From NCBI GenBank assembly GCA_045863055.1, contig BTUW01000007.1:85353-149352 (forward strand): DNA of 64,000 nt. The letters are read 5' to 3'. The stretch is from UTCHB3 sp008363265 (GTDB taxonomy: Bacteria; Bacteroidota; Ignavibacteria; Ignavibacteriales; Ignavibacteriaceae). The notes beneath the pieces are model-generated. The model was not told where the DNA came from, did not search any database, and saw nothing but the letters and a program-made list of their open reading frames with translations. Below are positions 1-9,138 of the stretch, piece by piece. A program made the translations under genes and the position numbers. Positions within the stretch are counted from its first letter, which is position 1. Each line of letters opens with the position of its first letter.

Positions 1-1
1 T

Positions 2-3000
2 TTTGCTACCAGTGGAGCAAATCTGTTTGCTGGGACTTATTATGGTGGAGCATATCTCTCAACAAATAATGGAACGAGCTGGACTGCTGTCAATAATGGT
101 TTACCTGATGCTGATTTGATTATTCATGCTCTTGCTATCAGTGGAACAAATCTGTTTGCTGGGACATTTTGGCATAGGGTTTGGCGTCGTCCTCTTTCTG
201 AAATGATTGCAATCACGACATTTCCATACATACAAATATCTGCCTCAACAATTCTCCAATCTGGCGTCCTAGGAATTACCGGTAATCAATTTACTCCCGG
301 AGGACAGGTATCTTTGGGATTCACAAGCTCTTCAGGGATTAATATTCCAGAAGTAATGATGAATGCAAATTCAAGCGGAGAAATTAGTTATAGTTTTAAT
401 GCTTCAACTTATCCGCCCGGCAATTATAATGTAGTTGGTTACGATATAGCAACAAATAAATATACAATCAATAAATCATTTGAAATCATTTCCAACGCGC
501 CTGTTATTTATTCCATTAAAGTTACCGAGCCTTCCAGCGGCTACCTGGCCTATCCCGGACAGGAGTTTAAAGTCTCCTGGACAGATAAAATGAGTTTATC
601 ATCTAATTATCCAATAGTTGGTGCTAAGAGAAAGTACAAATATTTTATTGATCTATCTTCAGATGGCGGTTCGACATGGAATAGTATAGGTAGTTTGGAT
701 GGATTAGGTCCAATAGATGAATTTGTAAATCTAAATAAAGGCATTACCCTAAATCAGCCGGGACAAAATTATAGAATTAAAATTATCGATTCTTACAACA
801 CTTCCAGGAACGATGTAAGCGCAGTATTTACGGTTTCAAACCAGCCACTCAATAATCTTAAAGCGGATTTCGTGTGGGATTACAGTTATGACAACCGGTT
901 GGGAAATCCAATCGGGTGTGTGGCAGATGGAACTTCAAGGATGTATATTCGTTTGTGTAAAATAAATCCAAGCATGGGTCAGGATATAAGCAAAGTGGAA
1001 TTTTCGCTAAATGATGGAACTTCTGATTTGAAAACTAATGGAAAATTGAAAGTCGCATCTGTTATTGATCAGTGGTCTGATGAGGCAAATGGAGCGAATT
1101 TACTTTCAGCGTCAGTTAATTCTGCTATTAACGATACATTTTGGGTATGGTATGTAGCTCCTGACGATTTCGTAAGAACCGGCTTCATATTTGACAACTT
1201 AGTTGGTTTCAGAGAGGTACAATTAACAATAAAGGTGACATATACAGATAACACTTATGAATTTGAACCAGTTAATCCCATTAAAATTTACCGACCCCCT
1301 TTAATGCTAGTCCATGGTTTAGGCGACAACACAGGTTTATGGGATTATTATCTTTTAAGAACTACATTAAGTAATTTATTTCCAATGATTTCAACCCCGC
1401 CGATTGGTAAAAGAGACCATTATGAGTATAATGCGAAAGGCTTATTAAAGTTGAATAATTCTCTTTATGGATATTCTTTTGAAGATGTAATCAATGCAAC
1501 GAGAGTGGCTAAAGATGTTGCCTGTAATCAGTTATATTATGTTGGTCATAGTATGGGAGGCATATTACCGCGCTATTGTGAAACCTTTCTGAACAGTAGT
1601 TTTAAGACACACAGAAATTATGATAGTGGCTTTGTAAAAAAACTCATTACAATTGATACGCCGCATAGAGGTTCTCCCTGGGCAGATTATTTGTATAGCC
1701 TAAACACACCCTATTCCGAAATCTTTAGAATTATAAGTCTTTTCCCGGGACAGCCTCTCAATTCGTTTTTTGATTTGATCAATCTAGTATCGCCGGCGGT
1801 TTTTGATTTGAGAATTAACGGCGGAGTAAAATTTAATAACTCTGCTATTAAAGCTAATGCAATAGTGGGTGATATGATAGATGGTAATGAACCGGATATA
1901 AACAATATTGATAATTCGATTATTGACCGATTATCCTATAATATTTCTCCCATGTATTTATTCCTTTTAGACCCGTTTCATAATTATCCAATTTATCTTT
2001 CGAAAAGAAATTATTTGAAGAAAATTAACGAGAATCTTTTTTCATTTAATAATGAAAGTGATTTTATAGCTAATAGTGATCTTATTGTTAGTACAAACAG
2101 CCAAGCATCGGGTACTGATATAACAGCCTCAAATATATCCTACTTTAGTGGATTTTTCCATTCTCAATCAACAGGTTCTCCTGGCATTGTTAATGCTTCC
2201 TATGATAAAGTAATTGAGATATTGAATTCAAGTATCGATTCGCCACTTTTAGGGTATTTCCAGCATACTATCTCTACTAATACAGAGTTGGCAGATAAAA
2301 TCAATACAGCAATAATATCGAAATTAGATACTACACTCATCACCCCTATCGAACCCATCCCATTTTCTTCATTCAGTGTGAATAATAGTAAAAACATTTC
2401 ATTTAATATTAGTGATACAACGGGTTTAACAGCTGTCGGTATCTTATTTCAGACTAATAGTTTTCAAACTTCACAAAAGAATTTTAGCTATAATTTTAGT
2501 GTGCAAACGGATGGAAACTATTTAGATACACAAAAGGTTTTTTTATATGCGTTTTATCAAAGGGGTGATTCGGTAATATTCTCTACTAAGGAAATACCGG
2601 TAATTGTTACAACGGATGAAAGTATTATATCATTTAATGTAACTCCAAAAGTATTTAAAATGCGTAAATGGGATAAACAGACCCCTAGCTTTAAGGGCGT
2701 TTTCGATACATTCCTTTCTGAAATTGGTACTCAGGGAACAAGTATCTCTGCTGTTGTTGAAAATGAAAATATTGTAATATTTAACAATAGCGAAAAAACA
2801 TTTGAGGCTGTTGGAAACGGGGAAACCAGTGCAATAGTCAGCTACAAGGGAAAATCTGACACTGTTTATTTCAATATAAGTGGGGAGGGGATTGTACCTG
2901 TTGAATTGACATCTTTTACCGGAGTCCAGAGTGGAGATAAGATCTCATTGAAATGGGAAACACAAACAGAGACAAATAACAGGGGTTTTGAAATTGAAAG

Positions 3001-3478
3001 GAAAAACCTGAATGAAAAGGATTTCACAAGGATAGGTTTTATTGACGGCAATGGAACTACTACCAAACCGAGAATTTACAGTTTTATCGATTCTCCGATA
3101 GAAGACGATTTGTATTTTTATCGGGTTAAGCAGATTGATTATGATGGATCATTTACTTATACACCAACAATACAAGTTGACTTTCATGGTGTTCCTGTAA
3201 ATTTTGCTTTATTTCAAAATTTTCCCAATCCGTTTAATCCAGTAACAAAGATCAGGTATTCCATCCCAAATACAAGCACGGTAAATATTCGGATTTATAA
3301 CTCTTTAGGTGAAATTGTCAAGCAAATTGTTAATGAAATACAGAATGCAAATAAATATGAAATCGAATTTGATGCATCAGGATTGGCAAGTGGAGTTTAT
3401 TTCTATTCACTTGAGGCATATGCACTTGAAGGTGGGCTGAGATTTCAGAATACGAAAAAAATGATAGTATTAAAATAA
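2..3478 (+). CDS. T9SS-secreted lipase-like protein, 5' end outside window
   Basis: The reading frame is open from base 2, so the gene starts upstream of the window. The first in-window start-like codon (TTG at 116) lies inside it. The N-terminal part shows two BNR-type repeats of the form SGxNLFAGT followed by the WRRPLSEM linker. From about base 1294 an alpha/beta-hydrolase lipase domain follows, with oxyanion-type LMLVHGLGDN, nucleophile elbow VGHSMGG (about 1541-1561) and IDTPHRGSPW. A bacterial Ig-like stretch precedes the C-terminal T9SS sorting domain (about 3196-3475: ALFQNFPNPFNP, SGVYFYSL, terminal MIVLK). The likely role is an extracellular or surface esterase/lipase exported through the outer membrane. 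Domain identities come from motifs; the substrate is unknown. The head resembles that of the giant protein at 32,800-40,530. Confidence 0.85.
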   Translation, partial: FATSGANLFAGTYYGGAYLSTNNGTSWTAVNNGLPDADLIIHALAISGTNLFAGTFWHRVWRRPLSEMIAITTFPYIQISASTILQSGVLGITGNQFTPGGQVSLGFTSSSGINIPEVMMNANSSGEISYSFNASTYPPGNYNVVGYDIATNKYTINKSFEIISNAPVIYSIKVTEPSSGYLAYPGQEFKVSWTDKMSLSSNYPIVGAKRKYKYFIDLSSDGGSTWNSIGSLDGLGPIDEFVNLNKGITLNQPGQNYRIKIIDSYNTSRNDVSAVFTVSNQPLNNLKADFVWDYSYDNRLGNPIGCVADGTSRMYIRLCKINPSMGQDISKVEFSLNDGTSDLKTNGKLKVASVIDQWSDEANGANLLSASVNSAINDTFWVWYVAPDDFVRTGFIFDNLVGFREVQLTIKVTYTDNTYEFEPVNPIKIYRPPLMLVHGLGDNTGLWDYYLLRTTLSNLFPMISTPPIGKRDHYEYNAKGLLKLNNSLYGYSFEDVINATRVAKDVACNQLYYVGHSMGGILPRYCETFLNSSFKTHRNYDSGFVKKLITIDTPHRGSPWADYLYSLNTPYSEIFRIISLFPGQPLNSFFDLINLVSPAVFDLRINGGVKFNNSAIKANAIVGDMIDGNEPDINNIDNSIIDRLSYNISPMYLFLLDPFHNYPIYLSKRNYLKKINENLFSFNNESDFIANSDLIVSTNSQASGTDITASNISYFSGFFHSQSTGSPGIVNASYDKVIEILNSSIDSPLLGYFQHTISTNTELADKINTAIISKLDTTLITPIEPIPFSSFSVNNSKNISFNISDTTGLTAVGILFQTNSFQTSQKNFSYNFSVQTDGNYLDTQKVFLYAFYQRGDSVIFSTKEIPVIVTTDESIISFNVTPKVFKMRKWDKQTPSFKGVFDTFLSEIGTQGTSISAVVENENIVIFNNSEKTFEAVGNGETSAIVSYKGKSDTVYFNISGEGIVPVELTSFTGVQSGDKISLKWETQTETNNRGFEIERKNLNEKDFTRIGFIDGNGTTTKPRIYSFIDSPIEDDLYFYRVKQIDYDGSFTYTPTIQVDFHGVPVNFALFQNFPNPFNPVTKIRYSIPNTSTVNIRIYNSLGEIVKQIVNEIQNANKYEIEFDASGLASGVYFYSLEAYALEGGLRFQNTKKMIVLK

Positions 3479-3790
3479 GCAAGATTATTAGGCTCTGCCT
3501 TAAACAAGCCGGGAAAGACAAAACCCGGCTTCAGGCAGGGCAATGAAGACTGTCACTATTTTAGAATTGGCTGTTTTCTGTTCAACATCAATTAGTTATT
3601 ATCGAGTCCACTCTAAAAAGGTAGTCTACATATTGATACCAGTACGGTGATAGCTTGGCTACTGAGTCTAAATCTTTACTCGAAAAATATCCGTAACAGC
3701 ATAAACATTACAACATACTTACTCCAATTACCTTTTCATTCGATTAAACATCTTATGATAAATGCACTGTGTAAGAAAACTTATTGAAAA
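3479..3790. other. AT-rich gap
   Basis: Apart from the hairpin at 3492-3541 I see no gene, RNA or repeat in this 312-base stretch. Confidence 0.5.
3492..3541 (+). terminator. Hairpin downstream of the lipase gene
   Basis: A two-part stem follows the lipase stop codon. Inner stem: AAGCCGGG (3506-3513) with CCCGGCTT (3524-3531). Outer stem: CTCTGCCT (3493-3500) with AGGCAGGG (3533-3540), one G-T pair. There is no T-tract after it, so it may be a terminator or only an mRNA 3' end structure. Confidence 0.5.
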
Positions 3791-3822
3791 TCATTTTGAC
3801 CTGACAAGTCTCAAACCCAAAC
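3791..3822 (-). pseudogene. 3' remnant of an FGE-like gene cut by the IS element
   Basis: On the minus strand these 32 bases encode LGLRLVRSK and a TGA stop. This matches the C-terminal signature of FGE-sulfatase domain proteins; the intact paralogue at 6187-7722 ends IGFRLVRTK. The remnant abuts the left end of the IS element exactly, and the matching 5' part of the same kind of gene abuts the right end (5217-5828). It is best read as the tail of the interrupted gene. Confidence 0.75.
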
Positions 3823-3850
3823 TGTAATGCTTCAAGTGGAAACGGAATTT
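3823..3850 (+). repeat. Left terminal inverted repeat of the IS3 element
   Basis: Begins TGTAATGCTTCA and contains GGAAACGGAATTT. It matches the reverse complement of 5189-5216 at 22 of 28 positions. Confidence 0.85.
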
Positions 3851-3892
3851 CATAAATTTGTTTAATGTACAAAACAAAAAGGAGATTCCTTC

Positions 3893-4207
3893 ATGCAAAC
3901 GAAAAAGAGATTCACCCCCGAACAAAAAGTCATCATTCTCAGAGAGCTTCTCGAGAATAAACTCTCCATCAGCCAGGTCGCCGAGAAGTACGGTATCCAT
4001 GTCAATGATATCTACTCCTGGAAAAAGAAACTCTTCGAAAATGCCACAGCGATCTTTGCCAACACCACAGGTAAACCTGCTAAATCCGATGAGAGTTCAA
4101 CCAAGGTACAACAACTTGAAGAGAAACTCCGGAAGCGGGATGAGGCCATTTCCTTCCTTCTGAGAGAGAACATAGAAATAAAAAAAAGTATCGGTGGGGA
4201 TGTCTGA
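3893..4207 (+). CDS. IS3-family transposase OrfA
   Basis: This 104-residue protein has an N-terminal helix-turn-helix of the transposase HTH_8 type (RFTPEQKVIILRELL, then SISQVAEKYGIHVNDIYSWK) and a C-terminal leucine-zipper-like stretch (VQQLEEKLRKRDEAISFLLR). In the IS3 family OrfA binds the terminal repeats and is joined to OrfB by -1 ribosomal frameshifting to make the active transposase. A strong ribosome binding site (AAAAAGGAG) precedes the ATG. The gene ends at a TGA at 4205-4207, after the slippery A-run at 4180-4187. Confidence 0.92.
   Translation: MQTKKRFTPEQKVIILRELLENKLSISQVAEKYGIHVNDIYSWKKKLFENATAIFANTTGKPAKSDESSTKVQQLEEKLRKRDEAISFLLRENIEIKKSIGGDV
4180..4187 (+). promoter_or_regulatory. 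Probable -1 programmed frameshift site in the IS3 element
   Basis: Eight consecutive A residues are placed so that orfA is read ATA AAA AAA AGT, giving the canonical A_AAA_AAA heptamer. A -1 slip enters the orfB frame, which is open from 4144 through 5163. About 13 bases downstream ATGTC (4200-4204) can pair with GACAT (4228-4232), a possible stimulatory stem. Function is inferred from the IS3 family. Confidence 0.75.
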
Positions 4208-4260
4208 ATGGCCTCTGGGTTGAACCTGACATTAGGGACTCAATCATTGGGTTTATTCAG

Positions 4261-5163
4261 ATGATAAGTCCAATGACCGGCTACACTGTTAAATCGCTAC
4301 TCTCCCTGGTCGGTATTAGTACCGCAAAGTTTCATGATTGGAAGAAACGATCAGGTGCCGGTAACAGGCATAACGGTAAGATACCAAAGGGTGGTTATCT
4401 CCTGAATTGGGAGAGAGATGCCATAATTGACTATGCCCGTGAACATCCCGGGGAAGGGTACAGACGACTGACTTATATGATGCTTGATGCTGATGTTGTT
4501 GCCGTAAGTCCTTCTACTACTTACCGTGTCCTCAAATCTGCCGGGCTCCTTAACCGTTGGAACACGGTTAAAAGCTCCATGAAAGGAACCGGGTTTGTTC
4601 AGCCGACCGGCATTCACCAACACTGGCATATTGATATTAAATACGTCAACTTCAAAGGTTCTTTCCTGTTCCTGATCTCCGTGATCGACGGATACAGTCG
4701 CTATATCGTCCATCATGAACTCAGGACTAATATGCAGGAGATTGATGTTCAGATCACACTACAGAGGGCTCTTGAGAAATGCGAGGATTACCGTCCTAGG
4801 ATCATTTCTGATAACGGCTCTCAATTTGTCTCCAAGGACTTTGCCGCATTCCTCAGGTTTGCCGGACTCGAACACATCAGAACCTCTGTCGGTAACCCAC
4901 AGGCTAACGGCAAAATCGAACGGTATCATGGACCCATCCAGAGAGAGTGCATTGCTAGAATTTCGATGGTTGATCTTGATGATGCCAGAAAACAGGTGGG
5001 AAAGTTTATCGACTATTACAATGCCGAACGACTACACTCTTCCTTGTTCTTCTTGACTCCGGAAGACTTTTTATTTAACCGCGTTGATGCTAAATTGAAG
5101 GAGAGAAACAAAAAACTTCTTAACGCTAAATCCATTAGAATGAAGGTGCACGAAAATGTCTGA
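4261..5163 (+). CDS. IS3-family transposase OrfB, DDE integrase
   Basis: OrfB carries the rve integrase core. Counting from the ATG at 4261, the catalytic triad is D125 (HWHIDIKY), D184 (IISDNGSQF) and E220 (ANGKIERYH). The D-x58-D-x35-E spacing is the IS3/retroviral pattern. An HTH_21-like segment (EHPGEGYRRLTYMML) precedes it. The frame has no stop from 4144, so the natural product is probably an OrfAB fusion made by slippage at 4180-4187; the ATG at 4261 may give OrfB alone. No key residue or frame is lost, so the element could still be active. Confidence 0.92.
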   Translation: MISPMTGYTVKSLLSLVGISTAKFHDWKKRSGAGNRHNGKIPKGGYLLNWERDAIIDYAREHPGEGYRRLTYMMLDADVVAVSPSTTYRVLKSAGLLNRWNTVKSSMKGTGFVQPTGIHQHWHIDIKYVNFKGSFLFLISVIDGYSRYIVHHELRTNMQEIDVQITLQRALEKCEDYRPRIISDNGSQFVSKDFAAFLRFAGLEHIRTSVGNPQANGKIERYHGPIQRECIARISMVDLDDARKQVGKFIDYYNAERLHSSLFFLTPEDFLFNRVDAKLKERNKKLLNAKSIRMKVHENV

Positions 5164-5188
5164 CCTTCTACATTATTTTCTGCAATCT

Positions 5189-5216
5189 AAATTCCATTTC
5201 CCGCTGAACCAGTACA
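5189..5216 (-). repeat. Right terminal inverted repeat of the IS3 element
   Basis: Read on the minus strand it begins TGTACTGGTTCA and contains GGAAATGGAATTT, pairing with 3823-3850. Minus-strand translation of the FGE-like gene runs into this repeat and stops within it. Confidence 0.85.
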
Positions 5217-5828
5217 ATTATTGCTACCCCTATATAAATAACCCTGACATTTGTTGCCGCCTCTCGCTGCAAACTCCCACTCTGCCTCTTTTGGTAACCT
5301 GTAGCCATTTGCATTAAAATCGCACATAACCGTGACAAACAAAGTGTCGGATTCTGATGCCCGATTAACTTTTGCTGGCCTAAGCTCAAACTTGTAAGCC
5401 GGGGTTAAGCCTTCACTCTGACTCAATTGGTTGCAGAATTCATAGAGGCGATGAAGCCAGTGTGTTGACTCTTGTATGACAAAAAATCCTTCCTTTTGTG
5501 GGATTCGCATTAATACACTGTCTACAAAACCGAGGGTAATTTCGTGTCTACCGATATAGAAATTGCCAACTGTTACATTATGAACGAGCTGTTGTGTGGA
5601 GTCGCCATACATTCTTCCCATAATGAATGTTCCGCCTCCCACAAACACCATTTCTATTTGCTCTGCGAACGATGAGATCACATTGGTGCTATAACTAAGA
5701 AGCTTAATAGTTGTTCCTTGATCAGTTTTATCATCGTGTATTCTATTTCGCACTACGATCGAATCAGCGGTTAGCATGCCTAGTATGAAAATCAAAATTA
5801 AAATAATCTGTTTGAAAAATACTCGCAT
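5217..5828 (-). pseudogene. FGE-sulfatase-like secreted protein, truncated by IS3 element
   Basis: About 204 native codons remain. The preferred start is the ATG at 5828, because MRVFFKQIILILIFILGML is a clean signal peptide; the frame extends upstream to 5921 without one. The body is the N-terminal two-thirds of an FGE-sulfatase (SUMF1-like) domain: MVFVGGGTFIMG, FYIGRHEIT, LYEFCNQLS, GYRLPKEAEWEFAARGG. It breaks off at RGSNN, where the IS right end begins and a stop follows after nine foreign residues. Relative to the paralogue at 6187-7722, about 75 codons up to the LGLRLVRSK tail (3791-3822) are missing, including the VAWY and GNVRE motifs. The gene is almost certainly non-functional. Confidence 0.85.
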
Positions 5829-5921
5829 AGAATTTGATAAATGCAATGTTGAGTCACCGAATTGATGCGAATTAAAGGGAATTATATCTCTAGAAAACAC
5901 TCTTTGTCTGTCAAGAATCAT

Positions 5922-6186
5922 TATGTCTGTTTATGCTGTTGTTTCGTCATCATCTAAATAGACTAAGCCTGCTTATGATTATGAATCAATGTAAAAAATT
6001 TTTTAAATGATTCTATTAGCCTTTGATCAGATATCAAAAATATAATCATAAGTTGATAAAGTGGATAAAACCCACCGTCATCAAATGCCCATCCGCGATC
6101 GAGGAGTTTCAAAATAATCACACTTTAACATCCTCTGAACCGGTAGTCTCATCATCAAATTGGTGCTATTTAGGTTATCGCTGTAT
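5922..6186. other. Intergenic spacer, nothing recognised
   Basis: A 265-base AT-rich spacer between two minus-strand FGE-like genes. I see no gene, RNA or clear terminator. Confidence 0.4.
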
Positions 6187-7722
6187 TTATTTCGTTCGAA
6201 CGAGCCGAAAACCAATGCTCTCTGAGCCAATACTTAAACTCTGAGCCCAACTCGACTTAGAAGAGCAATGATATTCCGGATTGTTAAATGCACCACCTCC
6301 ATGATTTCTAAAACTGCCGGAATCCAAATAACACTCCCGAACATTTCCACTCATATCGTGTAGGCCCAATTCATTAGGATTTTTTGTTCCTACATCATGT
6401 TTTTTGCCCTTTGAATTTTTCGAATACCATGCCACTTTCTCGATATCGTTACTCCCGCTAAATTTAAAGCCTTTTGATTTTTTCCCTCCTTTTGCGGCGT
6501 ATTCCCACTCAGACCTAGTTGGAAGTCTGTAACCACTTGAAGAAAAATCGCAGAAAAGACCTTGCGAGGTCCATGAATAGGCTCTTTCGAGGCCCTCATA
6601 GTCACTTAATGCATTGCAAAATGCTAGGATTTCATTTAATGTAATTGAGCTAACGGGTTTGTTTTTGCCCGAAGTAGCATATCTATTTTCTCCCAAAATG
6701 CTGTCCCATAATCCACAGGTTACCTCGTATTTGCCAATGTAAAAAGATGACCAATTCTGACCACCCTCATTGAAAGATTTTCCATCCACAAACACAAAAC
6801 CCTCAGGTGGATCGATGCCGGGAATCATCATGATATCCTGTACCGTGGTTTGGTTTTTCCTTATCGAAACTTTTGCCAAATATTTCTTGAAACCATCGGC
6901 TGTCGCCTTCAATTCATACATCCCCTCAGCAATTGAGTCGATTATCATTAATCCACTCCAAGTGTATTTTACTACACCATTTTGGGACAAACTACATACT
7001 GCTTTATTGGGATTGATTGTTAATTGAAGTTTTCCTGTACGCTGTTTGAGAACGATTTTTTCCATTGTAACTTCACCCAAGATTATTTTCACTTTCCCCG
7101 AATAAGAATCGTAAGAATCTGCATCAATATCAATAGAGTATGTTCCGGGTACCATTTCATAGATTTCGACCCTTTCAACTGCTATTCTGTTAATCTTTAC
7201 TCGTGCGTTGGTTGGTGACACATCCAACTTTAGTGCTCCAGCATTCTTAGTTAACTCGTAATTAAGCTTTTTGGTGCTATCTTCAGATGAAACAGTGATT
7301 TTATCAGATAGTGGCAAATAACCTTGAAGGGTGAGTTTAAGATCGTAACTTCCTGGATTTAAGAACAGCCCTTTTTCAGTCTTACCTTTTATTGCTCCAT
7401 TCAGTGAAAGTTCAGCTCCGGGAGGACTACTAGTTATAATAACCGCTATAGGATCAGTTGGTAGTAGTTCTATATTTATACTGGTTTTTTCAGAATCTAT
7501 CTTAATCTCTTCTGTATGAGTCTTGAAACCTGATTTTTCAACCTTAAGAGAGTGGTTACCGATTGTAAGTTTAGCCTTTGTTAAACCAGATAGTTGTTTG
7601 CCATCAATAGTCACTAAAGCATCTTTCGGCTTCACCTTGAGAGTCACAGTCACTTCAATTGTATCCGATTGAGCATAGTGCAATTGTACTAAAATTAGTA
7701 TTATAAAAAAGTGCGTTTTCAT
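6187..7722 (-). CDS. Secreted PEGA-repeat plus FGE-sulfatase domain protein
   Basis: This 511-residue protein has a signal peptide (MKTHFFIILILVQLHYAQS) and about four PEGA-type beta repeats over residues 20-300 (patterns such as PGSYDLKLTLQGY, PGTYSIDIDADSY, EGMYELKATADGF). A C-terminal SUMF1-like domain follows from about residue 305 (FVFVDGKSFNEGG, YIGKYEVTCGLWDSIL, GYRLPTRSEWEYAAKGG, ELGLHDMSGNVRE, GFRLVRTK). True FGE oxidises sulfatase cysteine with two active-site cysteines near GGSF-x-C. Here the segment is GGGAFNNPEYHC, so the first cysteine position is not Cys. The domain is therefore probably structural or ligand-binding. PEGA domains often bind cell-wall or surface polymers. It sits in tandem with the interrupted FGE-like gene. 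Confidence 0.8.
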   Translation of the reverse strand: MKTHFFIILILVQLHYAQSDTIEVTVTLKVKPKDALVTIDGKQLSGLTKAKLTIGNHSLKVEKSGFKTHTEEIKIDSEKTSINIELLPTDPIAVIITSSPPGAELSLNGAIKGKTEKGLFLNPGSYDLKLTLQGYLPLSDKITVSSEDSTKKLNYELTKNAGALKLDVSPTNARVKINRIAVERVEIYEMVPGTYSIDIDADSYDSYSGKVKIILGEVTMEKIVLKQRTGKLQLTINPNKAVCSLSQNGVVKYTWSGLMIIDSIAEGMYELKATADGFKKYLAKVSIRKNQTTVQDIMMIPGIDPPEGFVFVDGKSFNEGGQNWSSFYIGKYEVTCGLWDSILGENRYATSGKNKPVSSITLNEILAFCNALSDYEGLERAYSWTSQGLFCDFSSSGYRLPTRSEWEYAAKGGKKSKGFKFSGSNDIEKVAWYSKNSKGKKHDVGTKNPNELGLHDMSGNVRECYLDSGSFRNHGGGAFNNPEYHCSSKSSWAQSLSIGSESIGFRLVRTK

Positions 7723-7941
7723 ATTTTATCCTCTATTTTTGTGCATCCAAAGAATAAACAATTGATGATTGATAGCTGCATGAAAATTCACTAAAAGAAC
7801 GCAACGATGCATAAACATGACACTTATTTGCATCCATCCTCACAATACCTCCTTCCTACCAATTACACAAAACTAATTACACTACAGTCAGGTGTTAATT
7901 GATAAATGTCACATGCCTGCGGCGTGATCAAATGTTATCTC

Positions 7942-9138
7942 CTATTTGATGAATTTGTACTTTGCAACAAAATTATCCGGCGTGATCAAATCGAACGAAC
8001 TTTTGTTAAGATTATACATCACTGAAAAAGAGTTGTCCACAGCGCGATACATATCCAAGATATTGCATTTCCCTGAAATACAATTGCCGTCTTTATCATA
8101 AGAATAAGCTAATTTTGCATAAATAGCCCATTTGTTATCTAACCAATTTTGGGCCGTCTCTGTTAGTTTATTCCCGTTTTTGTCGTAGGTGTTTTCGATT
8201 TTAGTGGAATTAACCCACCTGTTATTCTCCCAATTTTGAGTTAATCTGGCTAATTGGTTGCCACTCTGATCATATGTGAAAGTGGTTCTACGGCTATTTT
8301 CAAATTTGCCGTTAGTTTTATACAGGCTGGTTTCTGATAATATCCTCCCGTTTTTATCATAGGCAAATAGGTCTTTCGATGATTCCTCCCATTTGTTATC
8401 TGACCAATACTCATTAATCGTTGAAGATTTATTTCCTTTATCGTCATACGAGTATGTATTCCGAGTCCTATTTGTCCAGCTTTTATCACCAAGATATTTA
8501 TTGGTGCCTGCAATCTTTCTTTTACCATTTTCATTGGTATAATATGAAGCGTCGCCCGAAGGGAAATCACTATGCTCCCCCCAATCTTTCGTTACCATCG
8601 ATATCAATTTACCACTCAGATCGTAGCCAAAAGAGATTGATCTTGCTGAATACACCCGGAAAGATTCTACATGATCATGGGGAAGAGTGCCAGTAGTGTC
8701 ATAAAATCCTCGGGCTTTTTCCCGGATGGCAAAGGTACGAGAAGACATTCCAAACTCCTGAACTTCAGTTATCTTGTTCCCTTCCGAATCATAGGAGAAT
8801 GAATTTCGTGATCTAAGGGTCCACTTCCTGCCATCCGGGTCCCATTCTTCAAAAATACTCGAGAGAATATTACCGGATTTGTCGTAAGTATAAGATTCAC
8901 GAGAAGGGAATGCTTGCCCTATGACCTTATTAATGAGCCTTCCTTCATCGTCATAAGAGAAGTTATAAATTTCAACAGGGGTTGTGATCGAAAGAAGGGC
9001 GTACTTCCCGGTATCAACCGGTGTGCCTTTTGAACCGGGAGACACTTTCGATGATGATTTATCTGATTGACCTTTGCAACCTGACATGAAAACAGCAAGA
9101 AAGAGAAACAGAAAGACCGAAAAATGTTTTGAACGCAT
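7942..9138 (-). CDS. YD-repeat-like lipoprotein
   Basis: The start is the ATG at 9138, preceded by GGAGG with a good spacing; an in-frame TTG at 9150 overlaps that site and is unlikely. The product of about 398 residues begins with a lipoprotein signal ending FMSGC. The body consists of repeats of the type YDKSGNILS, YDSEGNKIT, YDDKGNKSS, YDKNGRILS, YDQSGNQLA, YDKNGNKLT. These resemble Rhs/YD repeats but are spaced by W-rich segments (about 35-45 residues per repeat). It should be anchored in a membrane and exposed to the periplasm or cell surface. Function is not known. Related short YD-like proteins lie at 48,083-50,058 and 51,981-52,847. A 13-bp direct repeat GGCGTGATCAAAT flanks the stop codon (7921-7933, 7979-7991). 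Confidence 0.75.
   Translation of the reverse strand: MRSKHFSVFLFLFLAVFMSGCKGQSDKSSSKVSPGSKGTPVDTGKYALLSITTPVEIYNFSYDDEGRLINKVIGQAFPSRESYTYDKSGNILSSIFEEWDPDGRKWTLRSRNSFSYDSEGNKITEVQEFGMSSRTFAIREKARGFYDTTGTLPHDHVESFRVYSARSISFGYDLSGKLISMVTKDWGEHSDFPSGDASYYTNENGKRKIAGTNKYLGDKSWTNRTRNTYSYDDKGNKSSTINEYWSDNKWEESSKDLFAYDKNGRILSETSLYKTNGKFENSRRTTFTYDQSGNQLARLTQNWENNRWVNSTKIENTYDKNGNKLTETAQNWLDNKWAIYAKLAYSYDKDGNCISGKCNILDMYRAVDNSFSVMYNLNKSSFDLITPDNFVAKYKFIK

Larger units (their letters stand above)
3823..5216 (+). mobile_element. Complete IS3-family insertion sequence, 1394 bp
   Basis: The element carries two consecutive overlapping-frame genes: orfA (HTH protein, 3893-4207) and orfB (DDE integrase, 4261-5163, frame open from 4144). 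Both ends start with TGTA on the outward strand and form an imperfect 28-bp inverted repeat (22 of 28 identical). Length, gene order, TG...CA ends and the A-tract slippery site all fit the IS3 family. No target duplication is visible: AAAC flanks the left end and ATTA the right. The flanks are two separated pieces of one FGE-like gene. The absence of a duplication plus missing target sequence points to an adjacent deletion or to recombination between copies after insertion. Confidence 0.9.
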
